Assembly (NCBI GenBank): GCA_036382855.1
Contig: DASVPO010000033.1
Span: 366,792 to 430,791, forward strand
Length of the DNA stretch: 64,000 nucleotides
Reading direction: 5' to 3'
DNA from: DASVTR01 sp036382855
GTDB taxonomy: Bacteria; Acidobacteriota; Blastocatellia; Pyrinomonadales; Pyrinomonadaceae
Of this stretch, positions 33,342 through 41,427 are shown piece by piece (the first letter of the stretch is position 1; every line of letters begins with the position of its first letter). The notes beneath the pieces were generated by a model, which was given only the letters and a program-made list of their open reading frames with translations, was not told where the DNA came from and ran no database searches. Position numbers and translations under genes: made by a program.

Positions 33342-34550
33342 TTAACCGAAGCAGTAGAGTCGTCCGTCCTGCGCGCCGATGACGATGCGGCCTGAGCCTA
33401 TGCCGGGCGAGGCCGAAAGCGGAGCGCCCGCGTTAAACTCCCAGAGCAACGCTCCGCTTGATAAATCAAGCACGTAGAAGCGGCCGTCGTTTGAGCCGAC
33501 GTAGACGCGGCCGCCTGCGATGGCCGGTGATGATTCGACGCGCGCACGCGTTGCGAAAGCCCAGAGGCTTTTGCCCGTTGCGGCGCTCAAACAGTGAATC
33601 ATCTTGTCGCGTCCGCCGACGACGACGCGCCCCTGCGAGACGGCTGCCGACGAGTAGAACGGAAACTGTCGTTCCGGGTGTTTGTAACGCCAACTGACGC
33701 TGCGTGTGCGCAGGTTGACGGCCAGCACGTCGTTGTTGAATGTGCCGTAGTAGGCAACGCCGCTCATCAGCGCGGGCGAAGCGCCCGTGTAAGCGCCGGA
33801 GGCGACCTGAAACAGTTCCCTGCCGTCCGAGACGCGAATCGCACGAAAGACTTCGTCGCATCCGGCGATGTATGCGATACCATTGACAACAGCGGGCGTA
33901 GCATGAACGGGCCCGTTGGTCCTGACTTTCCAGATGAGCGCGCCCGTCCGCGCGTTAAGGCAATAGAGATGCTGGTCGTAAGAACCTATCAAGACTCGAT
34001 TGCCGACGGCCACAGGTGAAGACTTGATTTCGCTGTTCGTCTTAAACGTCCACGCGGGGCGTCCGTCGCGCGCGCCGACAGCGTGCAGCACACCGCGCAA
34101 ATCGCCGACGTAGACCAGATCATCCTGCCCGTTAAAGAAGGGCGAGGATTCTCCAATCTCGCCGCCCGCGTTATATCGCCAATAGACGCTGCCGTTCTCA
34201 AGGCTGAGCGCCACGAGTTCGCCTTTGTGAGAGCCGACGAACACTGTGCCGCCGACGACCGCCGCCGAAGATTCGATTGATTCGCCAGCTTCAAACGTCC
34301 ACAGGTGTCTGAGCGTTGGCGGCAATCCTGTCAGGCCCGATAAGCCTGTCAATTGCTGGTTGCCGCGAAACTGATACCAGTTTGTCGCGGGCGTCGCCGC
34401 CTGCGGCAAGGCGACAGAAGGAAAAAGGCAAAAGGTAAAAGTTAAAAGTAAGAAAACGATTGAAGACACGAATGAAGGGCGAGCGTCGTTCCCACTGCTT
34501 CCCTTTTGCCTTTTGCCTTTTACCTTTTTACTTTTAATTAGTATGCGCAC
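33342..34550 (-). CDS. Secreted PQQ-like beta-propeller protein A
   Basis: A 402-residue protein made of BamB/PQQ-like blades. About seven repeats of the type xVYVGSxDGxLYxLDxxTGxxxWxF run from about residue 55 to the end, with YQFRGNQQLTGLSG at the N-terminal edge. The family binds proteins or small molecules; no PQQ-dependent dehydrogenase active site was seen. The leader is odd: the listed start is GTG 34550, overlapping the end of the alcohol dehydrogenase gene, and the first ~50 residues are encoded by an AAAAGGC/CCTTTTG heptamer palindrome, including the hydrophobic core FLLLTFTFCLF. A GTG about 27 codons in (SFVSS) is an alternative start. Last gene of a four-gene unit. Confidence 0.75.
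   Translation of the reverse strand: MRILIKSKKVKGKRQKGSSGNDARPSFVSSIVFLLLTFTFCLFPSVALPQAATPATNWYQFRGNQQLTGLSGLTGLPPTLRHLWTFEAGESIESSAAVVGGTVFVGSHKGELVALSLENGSVYWRYNAGGEIGESSPFFNGQDDLVYVGDLRGVLHAVGARDGRPAWTFKTNSEIKSSPVAVGNRVLIGSYDQHLYCLNARTGALIWKVRTNGPVHATPAVVNGIAYIAGCDEVFRAIRVSDGRELFQVASGAYTGASPALMSGVAYYGTFNNDVLAVNLRTRSVSWRYKHPERQFPFYSSAAVSQGRVVVGGRDKMIHCLSAATGKSLWAFATRARVESSPAIAGGRVYVGSNDGRFYVLDLSSGALLWEFNAGAPLSASPGIGSGRIVIGAQDGRLYCFG
34420..34540. repeat. Palindromic 7-nt repeat arrays (AAAAGGC family)
   Basis: The left arm (34420-34456) runs AAAAGGC, AAAAGGT, AAAAGTT, AAAAGTA. The right arm (34500-34540) runs TTTTGCC, TTTTGCC, TTTTACC, TTTTTAC, TTTTAAT. The arms are complementary by heptamer phase. 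The element lies inside the 5' part of the propeller A frame and touches the end of the dehydrogenase gene. Confidence 0.75.
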
Positions 34551-35680
34551 TCGTAGACCTCCAGCGCCCCTGCGCGGTCAAACGCGCGGGGATTAAAACG
34601 ACCCGTCCACTGGCTGGCGGCATCTCCGGCCAGCATCTCTAAATCACTTTTCGCGATTCCTGCTGCGCTCAGTCTCGCAGGAAACTCTCCGGCTCCGGCA
34701 AGCTGTTCAAGGCGGCGGGCGAGGCTCTTGACAGCGCCACGCCGATGAGAGTTTTTGTGTGATAAGCGCAGTAGCTCGTCGTATCTATCACCGGCCGCTT
34801 TATCATTCCAGCGCACGACAGTCGGCAGCAGCAGCGCGAGCGCGACGCCGTGCGTCGTGTTGTAATGAGCGGTCAGAGGATTAGCGCAGGCGTGTGTTGC
34901 GCCGAGCATGGAATTTTCAATCGCCACTCCTGCGTAATACGCCCCAAGCTGCATCGCTCCGCGCGCCTCTACGTCCGTCGGCTTATCGAGCACGCGTTCG
35001 TAGTTGGCTTCCAACAATTGCCAGGCCGCGCGCGAAAAGAGTTCGGAGAGAGGATTGCGACTGGTCGAGACGTAGGTTTCGACGGCGTGTGCGATGGCAT
35101 CGAAGCCAGCGGCGGCCGTCACGCTGCGCGGCTGCGAGACGGTCAGCACAGGGTCTAGGATGGCGACGCGGAAAGCAGCCTGCGCATCGCCGCAAGCCAT
35201 CTTAAAGTGGGATTCCTCATCGGAGATGAGAGCGTAACTTTGCGCTTCGCTGCCCGTCCCGGCTGTCGTCGGAACAGCTATCATCGGCAGCAAAGGCCGC
35301 GTTGCCTTGCCGTAGCCGCGATAGTCCTGCATGCGCCCGCCGTTGGTCAGTAGAAAGTTGATGCCCTTCGCGCAGTCCAGAGAGCTTCCGCCGCCGAGTC
35401 CGATGATTGAGTCTACTTTGAGCGGAGCGGCAAAGGCGCGGCCAGCCTCTATCATCCGTGTATCTGGATTAACATCGAAGTCTTGAAAGGCTTCAACTTC
35501 AATTCCGGCCTTCGATAACAGCCTCAACGCCTCATCTATGTAACCGCAATCGAGCAGCCCACTGTCAGCGACGAGCAGAGAGCGACGAAAGCCAAGCTCG
35601 CGCGCCAGTTCGCCTAAGCGGGCGAGAGCGCCTGTGCCGAAAACCACGCGCGTGCGAGACTGAAAATCAAAGCTCTCCAT
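34538..35680 (-). CDS. Iron-containing (group III) alcohol dehydrogenase
   Basis: NAD(P)-dependent dehydrogenase of the Fe-type family. The dinucleotide motif is GLGGGSSLD (94-102), preceded by the DSGLL segment. Metal ligands are visible as Asp194 and His198 (GFDAIAHAVETY), His263 (GATHACANPL) and His277 (NTTHGVA). PTTAGTGSE (137-144) is the family signature. The start ATG 35680 has AGGA about 5 nt upstream and gives the usual short lead into FGTG; the open frame extends to 35713. The alcohol substrate is unknown. The gene lies between two secreted propeller genes on the same strand and overlaps the downstream one by 13 nt, so this cytoplasmic enzyme is co-transcribed with envelope proteins. 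Confidence 0.9.
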   Translation of the reverse strand: MESFDFQSRTRVVFGTGALARLGELARELGFRRSLLVADSGLLDCGYIDEALRLLSKAGIEVEAFQDFDVNPDTRMIEAGRAFAAPLKVDSIIGLGGGSSLDCAKGINFLLTNGGRMQDYRGYGKATRPLLPMIAVPTTAGTGSEAQSYALISDEESHFKMACGDAQAAFRVAILDPVLTVSQPRSVTAAAGFDAIAHAVETYVSTSRNPLSELFSRAAWQLLEANYERVLDKPTDVEARGAMQLGAYYAGVAIENSMLGATHACANPLTAHYNTTHGVALALLLPTVVRWNDKAAGDRYDELLRLSHKNSHRRGAVKSLARRLEQLAGAGEFPARLSAAGIAKSDLEMLAGDAASQWTGRFNPRAFDRAGALEVYECAY

Positions 35681-35729
35681 TGTTCCTGACGAAAAATCTC
35701 GCGCTGAGCTCATGCCACAAAGGTCGTCA

Positions 35730-37238
35730 TCACTTCACTTCTTTCAGAGCGAAAAGCTGGTTGCGGTTGGAGATGTAGAGCGAGCCGTTGGCGGGAACGG
35801 GGCTGCTGTAGACGGAGCTGCCCATGTTGATCTCGCTAATCACCTTCTTCACCTTTCCGGCCTGCATGATGATGACATCGCCGTCTTCGTCGCCGAGATA
35901 GAGTTTGTCGTCGGCAAGCAGGGGCGAACCCCAGACGGCAGCGAACATGTCGTGTGTCCAGTAGACCTGCCCTGTTTTGGCATCCAGACAATGAAGGAAG
36001 CCGCTGAAGTCCGGCTGGTAGACGAGTCCGTCGGCAATCGCGGGAGTCGAAATCGAGCGACGGATTTTGTCGTAGTGCCAGACGAGGCCGGTCTTGGTGA
36101 TGTCGCCGCGCTTGGTGGCGTCAATGCAGTAGAGATGCCCTACGCCTTCGCCGTGCTCCGGGTCTTGCCCGTTGGCGATGTAAACCTTGTCTTCGTAGAT
36201 GACGGCGGTGCTGATGAGTTCGTTGCGCGTCTTGGGCCAAACGGCGTCCTTCGGGTTGGTGTCAAACTCCCAGAGCTTCTTGCCCGAAAGCGCTTCGTAG
36301 CCGCGAATCCAGCCGTCGCCCTGTCCCATCACGACCTGATCAACGCCGCCAATCTTGCCGACTGTGGGCGAGGCCCACTGCCCGTGCAGAATACGGTCGC
36401 CAACAGAGTTGTCTTCCCAGACGAGCTTGCCCGTCTTCTTATTGATGGCGATGATGGACGGGGCTTTCGGCGAAGGAATGTTGACGTGGCTTTCGTCCTG
36501 CCCGTTTGAGGTGCTGATGTAAATCAAATCACCGAAGGAGACGGGCGAAGAGTTTGCCAGATTGTGCGGGTGCGAGCCGACCTGTTCCATCATGTCAAAC
36601 TTCCAGACGACATCGGCGTTGCGCTCGCCAGCAAGCTTCTCGTCTGTGATGGGCCCATCGTTCTCCTTGTCGCGGAAGCCTTCGGTATCGAGACAGACTA
36701 ACTCGGCGCGGTTTGAGACGTAGTACAGGCGGTCGCCTTCGACGAGCGGCGAAGAGGCGACACCCTGATAAGGCCAATCGTTGACGCGCCCGGCCGCCAG
36801 TTTATCGTGCACCATCTGCCACAAAAACTCCCCGTCAGATTCGCGGAAGGCCATCAGGATGCCCTTGTCGCCTTTCACCGTCGGGTCGTAAGACGGGGTC
36901 GCTTCGTTGTTTGTGCCGACGAAGACCTTTCCGCCGGAGACGACTGCGTTGCCGTAAGTCTGCGAACCGAGAAGCGCCACCCACCTGATGTTCTTTTTCG
37001 TCTTCACGTCCCAGGTGGTCGGCAAGCCCTTCATCTTCGAGACCATGTTGCGGTCGGGCGTGCCGCCCCACATGGGCCAATCGCCCGAGCCGGGGTCGGA
37101 CGCCGCGCCCGTTGAAACGGAAAAAAGAATTGACACAACGCAGAAAACGAACGACAGAAAAAAGATAATCTGCCATCTTCCGCTCGTCATCTTCCGGCTG
37201 AAAACTGAAAACCGAAAACTGTTAACTGTTCTTCTCAT
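35730..37238 (-). CDS. Secreted PQQ-like beta-propeller protein B
   Basis: A 502-residue protein with a signal peptide (hydrophobic core about 24-42, ending STGAASD) and a BamB/PQQ-like propeller that opens with WPMWGGTPDRNMVSKMKGLPTTW and closes with blades such as FLHCLDAKTGQVYWTHD. Its ATG overlaps the TGA of the upstream propeller gene (ATGA), pointing to translational coupling; Met17 (37190) is another possible start. The first ~15 codons read through a GAAAACT-type heptamer repeat. The role is unknown; probably periplasmic binding or scaffolding together with the neighbouring propellers. Confidence 0.82.
   Translation of the reverse strand: MRRTVNSFRFSVFSRKMTSGRWQIIFFLSFVFCVVSILFSVSTGAASDPGSGDWPMWGGTPDRNMVSKMKGLPTTWDVKTKKNIRWVALLGSQTYGNAVVSGGKVFVGTNNEATPSYDPTVKGDKGILMAFRESDGEFLWQMVHDKLAAGRVNDWPYQGVASSPLVEGDRLYYVSNRAELVCLDTEGFRDKENDGPITDEKLAGERNADVVWKFDMMEQVGSHPHNLANSSPVSFGDLIYISTSNGQDESHVNIPSPKAPSIIAINKKTGKLVWEDNSVGDRILHGQWASPTVGKIGGVDQVVMGQGDGWIRGYEALSGKKLWEFDTNPKDAVWPKTRNELISTAVIYEDKVYIANGQDPEHGEGVGHLYCIDATKRGDITKTGLVWHYDKIRRSISTPAIADGLVYQPDFSGFLHCLDAKTGQVYWTHDMFAAVWGSPLLADDKLYLGDEDGDVIIMQAGKVKKVISEINMGSSVYSSPVPANGSLYISNRNQLFALKEVK
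37199..37237. repeat. 7-nt repeat tract (GAAAACT family)
   Basis: Tandem heptamers TGAAAAC, TGAAAAC, CGAAAAC, TGTTAAC, TGTTCTT at the 5' end of the propeller B frame. Only one arm was seen here. Confidence 0.55.
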
Positions 37239-39454
37239 TTGTTAGCGTACACCTTCAGATTATCGAAAAAGATTTCCGCCGGGGCGGCTCCGAAGAGTCC
37301 GGGGCTGCCCTGTAAATTAGGGATGGGGTCAACACGCTCAATCATCCAATTAGCAGGCTCCGCTTCGCCCTTGGGCCAAGCCTTGCCGCGCGCACGCACC
37401 TTGCCGTCCGGCAAGGTCTCCACTTGCAGCTTAACGCGATACCACGTGTCGGCCTTCCAAGCGAAAGGAACTTCGACCGTGCGCGCTGTTTCTGGCTGCC
37501 AAGGCTGCAACTCAAGCTTCTGGCTATTGCCGTAGAGAACGAGCGCGTAGCGCTGCGCGATCACTCCGGCATCGCCCATCTGTCGCCGCTTCTCCGTGGC
37601 GCGAATGTCAACTTCGATTGTGTAGTTGGACAGATTCGACGGCCCGAAGAAGGTGCGCGCGCGACTCAACAGCGAAGACCCTTCGGTAGTTTTGACCAGC
37701 ATCTTCTGGCCGTCAACTTCGCGCACGATATACTTGAGGCCCGCGTTGGCCCAGTGTGCCGGAACAGAGTTGGCCGCGTAAGAATCAAAGCCCTCGTTCA
37801 AAGGCAGCGGCGGAAAGACGCGGACGCGCGCCGCCCCGGTTACGCCTCCGACCGTCGCCTTCACAGCACCGGCCTGCGGCGCTAAGTCAGTTCCGGCTGT
37901 GAATTGCCCCTGCTCCGAAATGTTGCCTGACAGCTTATCGAGCGTCCACGTCGCTTTCTGTTCCTCGCGCAGGAAACGCCCGTGCTCGTCGAACAGGCGC
38001 ACGCGAAGGCGCACGCTCTCGCCGGGCTTGAGAATCAACTCGGTCGGGCTGACCTGCACGTGTGCCACGGGCGCATGCGAGAGCGGAAGGTCGCGTGCAA
38101 CTTCAGGCGCAGGAGCGACAGAGGTCTTTTTGCCGATGCAGTAGAGCGCCTTTTCCGTGACGAGGTAGATGCGGCCGCGCGAGATGGCGACAGAGCCCAG
38201 GATAGCTTCCGGCTCGGTCTCTGTTCCTAACTGGTCCTGGTCCAGAATCTCGCAGCCTGTGGCCGATGGCTTGAGGATGAAGAATTTTCCGTTTTCCGTC
38301 CCGACGTAGAGCTTGCCGTCTGCGAGCACGGGCGAGGCTTTCTGAATCGTGCCGAGGTTTTGCAGCCAGAGTTGTTTGCCCGTAGCGATGTCGAAGGCGG
38401 CGAGGTTTGCGCCGTTGTCAATCTGGTAGAGGCGGTCGCCGTCAATGACGGGCGAGGAGAAGCCGCCCTGAAACCCTTTGACGTTCCACTTGATCTGCTC
38501 CTTACCAATCTCGCCCTTCGCTGCGGCATCAACGGCGGCAATCATCCCCATCTCGTTTGAGTCAAGATTCTCCTCGCTGTGTGTGATGATGGCGGTCGTG
38601 CCGTGGACGACGACGCCCGTATTGATGCCGCGCTTGCTGACAACATACTTCCAGACCAACTCGCCCGTCCCGACCTTCAGCGCGTAAATCGTCCCGTCGC
38701 TCGCTCCCTGAATAAGCAGGCGAGTGCCGTTAACGTTAGCGACGATGGGCGGCGCGTAGGTCGTATCGTAGGGACGACCGCCCGGTGAGCTGACCCAGAT
38801 GGTTTCACCAGTCTTCTTATCGAAACCCATGAAGCGGTGCGCGCCGCCCGCCTGGTCGCCCCAACTGAAGGTGATGCCGCTGACGATGACGACATCATCC
38901 TCTATGATGGGCGAGACGGTGCGCCCGCCGTGCGTTGTCAGCAGACCGAAATCTTCTGCGAGCGAGCGTTCCCAGAGAAGTTTCCCGCTGGTGTTTAAGG
39001 AAAGAAGTGTGCCGCCGCTGCCGAGGACGTAGATGTTGCCTGTGGTGGGGTCACCGACGGGCGAGGCCCAGCCGACGCGGTGCGGTGGAACGTCCGACAG
39101 GTACACGTTGAAGCGATGCTCCCAGAGCAGCTTGCCCGTATCGGCGTTAAAACACTGCACGCGTTCCTGTAGCGTCTCGCCTTTACCCACGGAGTTTTGC
39201 AGAAACAGCTTGTCGCCCATCACGATTGGCGTGGAGCGTCCGCCGTAGGGAGCTTTCCATGCGAGGTTATCCCCTGCGGGCGACCACTTCAGAGGCACAC
39301 TTTTTTCGGGCGAGATGCCGTCGCGTCGTGGGCCGCGCCAATCCGTCCAGTCGCCGCCTGATGTGGGCGGCGCAGCAGCCTGTGTGGAGAGCGTGGGCAG
39401 CAGGACGAGCGCAATCAAGAGAGCGCCGCAGACAGAAGAGAGAGACTTCATCAT
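37235..39454 (-). CDS. Secreted PQQ-like propeller with Ig-like and lectin-like C-terminal domains (C)
   Basis: ATG 39454 (AGGA about 7 nt upstream) begins a clear signal peptide MMKSLSSVCGALLIALVLLPT; the open frame extends to 39556 without one. The product is 739 aa. A BamB/PQQ-like propeller (about 30-440) starts with WTDWRGPRRDGISPEKSVPLKW. An Ig-like domain follows (about 460-545, VSPTELILKPGESVRLRVRLFDE), then a concanavalin/LamG-like jelly-roll (about 555-739, ending AEIFFDNLKVY). The last two domains suggest binding of polymers or carbohydrate. It is the first gene of the minus-strand unit C, B, alcohol dehydrogenase, A. Confidence 0.85.
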   Translation of the reverse strand: MMKSLSSVCGALLIALVLLPTLSTQAAAPPTSGGDWTDWRGPRRDGISPEKSVPLKWSPAGDNLAWKAPYGGRSTPIVMGDKLFLQNSVGKGETLQERVQCFNADTGKLLWEHRFNVYLSDVPPHRVGWASPVGDPTTGNIYVLGSGGTLLSLNTSGKLLWERSLAEDFGLLTTHGGRTVSPIIEDDVVIVSGITFSWGDQAGGAHRFMGFDKKTGETIWVSSPGGRPYDTTYAPPIVANVNGTRLLIQGASDGTIYALKVGTGELVWKYVVSKRGINTGVVVHGTTAIITHSEENLDSNEMGMIAAVDAAAKGEIGKEQIKWNVKGFQGGFSSPVIDGDRLYQIDNGANLAAFDIATGKQLWLQNLGTIQKASPVLADGKLYVGTENGKFFILKPSATGCEILDQDQLGTETEPEAILGSVAISRGRIYLVTEKALYCIGKKTSVAPAPEVARDLPLSHAPVAHVQVSPTELILKPGESVRLRVRLFDEHGRFLREEQKATWTLDKLSGNISEQGQFTAGTDLAPQAGAVKATVGGVTGAARVRVFPPLPLNEGFDSYAANSVPAHWANAGLKYIVREVDGQKMLVKTTEGSSLLSRARTFFGPSNLSNYTIEVDIRATEKRRQMGDAGVIAQRYALVLYGNSQKLELQPWQPETARTVEVPFAWKADTWYRVKLQVETLPDGKVRARGKAWPKGEAEPANWMIERVDPIPNLQGSPGLFGAAPAEIFFDNLKVYANK

Positions 39455-39983
39455 CAATTTTCCTGAGCGTGTATGCTTAAATTTCGAGTAGTCAGGGCAA
39501 ACGTTGGAGCGCCGCGCATGCGCCTTGCGCGATTTGGCGGCAACTTTTCCCACCACGTTATACGTAATAGACAGCAGTTCGGTCTCTATTTTTTATTTGA
39601 CGGCGACCGTATTATCACCCATCGCCTGGAAAGTATTGTAAAAAAACGGTAAAAAAGCACGCGCCTCTGAGCAGTAAGCTTAATAGAGATGTAGAATCGG
39701 AGCATACTGTTGCAGCCGTCCTGATTTTTCTTGACGACGAACGAGAGCGCGCGAGCATTCTATTGCCGTTTGGCGTTTGTAAGATTAGAGCGGATCTCTC
39801 GAAAATCTGGACACAGACCAGTGGCTGTAACCGCGAAGTTAGGAACGGCAAGGTGTGTTTCAGTTTTCGGTTCAAACGCCTCATGTTTGCCATACCCTTT
39901 TCGGGAATTTCTTGACAACCTGTAGCTTCAAGCTCGCTCTTCCGTGTTAAGGAGCTAGTCTTGTAGAGGAGAAGAATCAAAAG
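39455..39983. other. Divergent intergenic region between propeller units
   Basis: About 530 nt between the minus-strand propeller operon and the plus-strand propeller gene. It contains one Pho-box-like pair (39636-39653) and no gene-like frame. Promoters for both directions are expected here. Confidence 0.5.
39636..39653 (+). promoter_or_regulatory. Pho-box-like direct repeat
   Basis: TTGTAAA-AAAA-CGGTAAA: two heptamers 11 bp apart, in the divergent region about 180 bp from the minus-strand operon start and 330 bp from the plus-strand propeller start. The layout matches the sites at 28645, 50721, 50752 and 54663. Confidence 0.45.
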
Positions 39984-41333
39984 ATGAAACGTTTTCTGAT
40001 TGGCTCAGTCCTGACGTTGAGCATCGGCCTTGTCGCCTTCGCACTTTTGCCCGGCAGCCGCGTAGCCGCAGCAGCAGATGCCAACTGGCCGCAATGGAGA
40101 GGCCCTGAGAGCACGGGCGTCTCGCCGGAAAAAAATCTCCCCGTCGAATGGAGCAGCACGAAGAATGTTAAATGGAAGACGCCTCTTCCGGGACGCGGCC
40201 ATTCCTCGCCAATTGTCTGGGGCAACAAAGTTTTCCTGACGACGGCGATCGAGGGCGACGTAGTGCCCGGGGCCAAAGCGCCCACGCACATGAGCGAGGG
40301 CGAAGTCTTCAAACACCCTGACAGCGTTGGTGCTGACCGCAAGCACACGTTCAAGGTGCTCTGCTTCGACAAAGAGACTGGCAAGCTTCTCTGGGAGCAG
40401 ACGGCCTACGAGGGAACGCCCTACGACGACCGCCATCGCAAGAGTAGTTTTGCTTCTTCGACTCCTGCCACGGACGGCCGCCACGTCTACGCCTTCTTCG
40501 GCTCCGAGGGCTTGTACGCTTACGACATGAGCGGCAAGCTCATCTGGAAAGCGAGCCTCGGCAAGCTCGGCACGGTCGGGATGGGCACGGGCACATCACC
40601 CGTGCTTTACGAAAATCTGGTCATCCTGCAATGCGACGAGGAAGAGGGTAAGGCTTCGTTCATCATCGCGCTTGATAAAAAGAGCGGGAAGGAAGCGTGG
40701 CGCACACCGCGCAAAGTGCAGGCCAGTTGGTCTACGCCAATCCTTGTGCGCGCCGGAAAGCGCACGGAGTTAATCGCCAGCGGCAACGAACTCATCATCT
40801 CCTACGACCCTGCGACGGGCAAAGAGCTCTGGCGCAGCAAGGGTGTGGAGAGCAACGCGATTCCGACCCCGGTCGCGGGCAATGAGACGGTCTTTATCGT
40901 CGCGGGCTTCCCCGTCAAGATTGCGATGGCGATTCGTCTCGGCGGCACGGGCGAGCTGGCCGATTCCAGCGTCCTCTGGAAGTATGCGAAGGGCACGGCC
41001 TACGTCCCCTCTCCGATTCTTTACGGCGACTATTTATACCTGACGACTGACCGGGGCATTCTCACCTGCCTCGATGCCAAGACCGGCAAGGTGATTTACG
41101 AGGGCGGGCGTGTGCCCATCCCTGCGACCTTCACGGCCTCGCCCGTCGCCTTCGACGGCAAGATTCTGTTGACGAGCGAAGACGGCGACACCTTCATCGT
41201 CAAAGCAGGCCCGCAGCATGAAGTCCTGCGCACAAACTCTCTGGACGAACCCGTCTATGCCTCGCCCGCGCTCGCAGACGGCAAGATTTTCATACGCGGC
41301 GAGAAGAATCTCTACTGCATTACCAAATTATGA
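39984..41333 (+). CDS. Secreted PQQ-like beta-propeller protein D
   Basis: A 449-residue protein with a signal peptide (about 1-32, ending RVAAAADA) and a propeller that opens with WPQWRGPESTGVSPEKNLPVEW, the edge motif shared by the other propellers here. Blades end in patterns such as CFDKETGKLLWE, ALDKKSGKEAWR and CLDAKTGKVIYEG. GAGGAG stands about 11 nt before the ATG. No catalytic motif of PQQ-dependent dehydrogenases was found. It is divergent from the operon of propellers C, B and A and is followed 94 nt later by propeller E. Confidence 0.85.
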   Translation: MKRFLIGSVLTLSIGLVAFALLPGSRVAAAADANWPQWRGPESTGVSPEKNLPVEWSSTKNVKWKTPLPGRGHSSPIVWGNKVFLTTAIEGDVVPGAKAPTHMSEGEVFKHPDSVGADRKHTFKVLCFDKETGKLLWEQTAYEGTPYDDRHRKSSFASSTPATDGRHVYAFFGSEGLYAYDMSGKLIWKASLGKLGTVGMGTGTSPVLYENLVILQCDEEEGKASFIIALDKKSGKEAWRTPRKVQASWSTPILVRAGKRTELIASGNELIISYDPATGKELWRSKGVESNAIPTPVAGNETVFIVAGFPVKIAMAIRLGGTGELADSSVLWKYAKGTAYVPSPILYGDYLYLTTDRGILTCLDAKTGKVIYEGGRVPIPATFTASPVAFDGKILLTSEDGDTFIVKAGPQHEVLRTNSLDEPVYASPALADGKIFIRGEKNLYCITKL

Positions 41334-41338
41334 ACGCG

Positions 41339-41406
41339 GAAGCGTGAACGATGAACTGTTCAGAGCTTTTCTGATACTTCATCGTTCATCGTTCCTACTT
41401 CCTACT
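41339..41406. repeat. Intergenic palindrome of 7-nt repeats (GAACGAT family), copy 2
   Basis: GAACGATGAA (41346-41355) pairs with two overlapping copies of TTCATCGTTC (41378-41387, 41385-41394). The outer GGAAG/CTTCC sequences also match. The element lies between propellers D and E. Confidence 0.65.
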
Positions 41407-41427
41407 TTATTCTAAGGGAGTTGAGAG

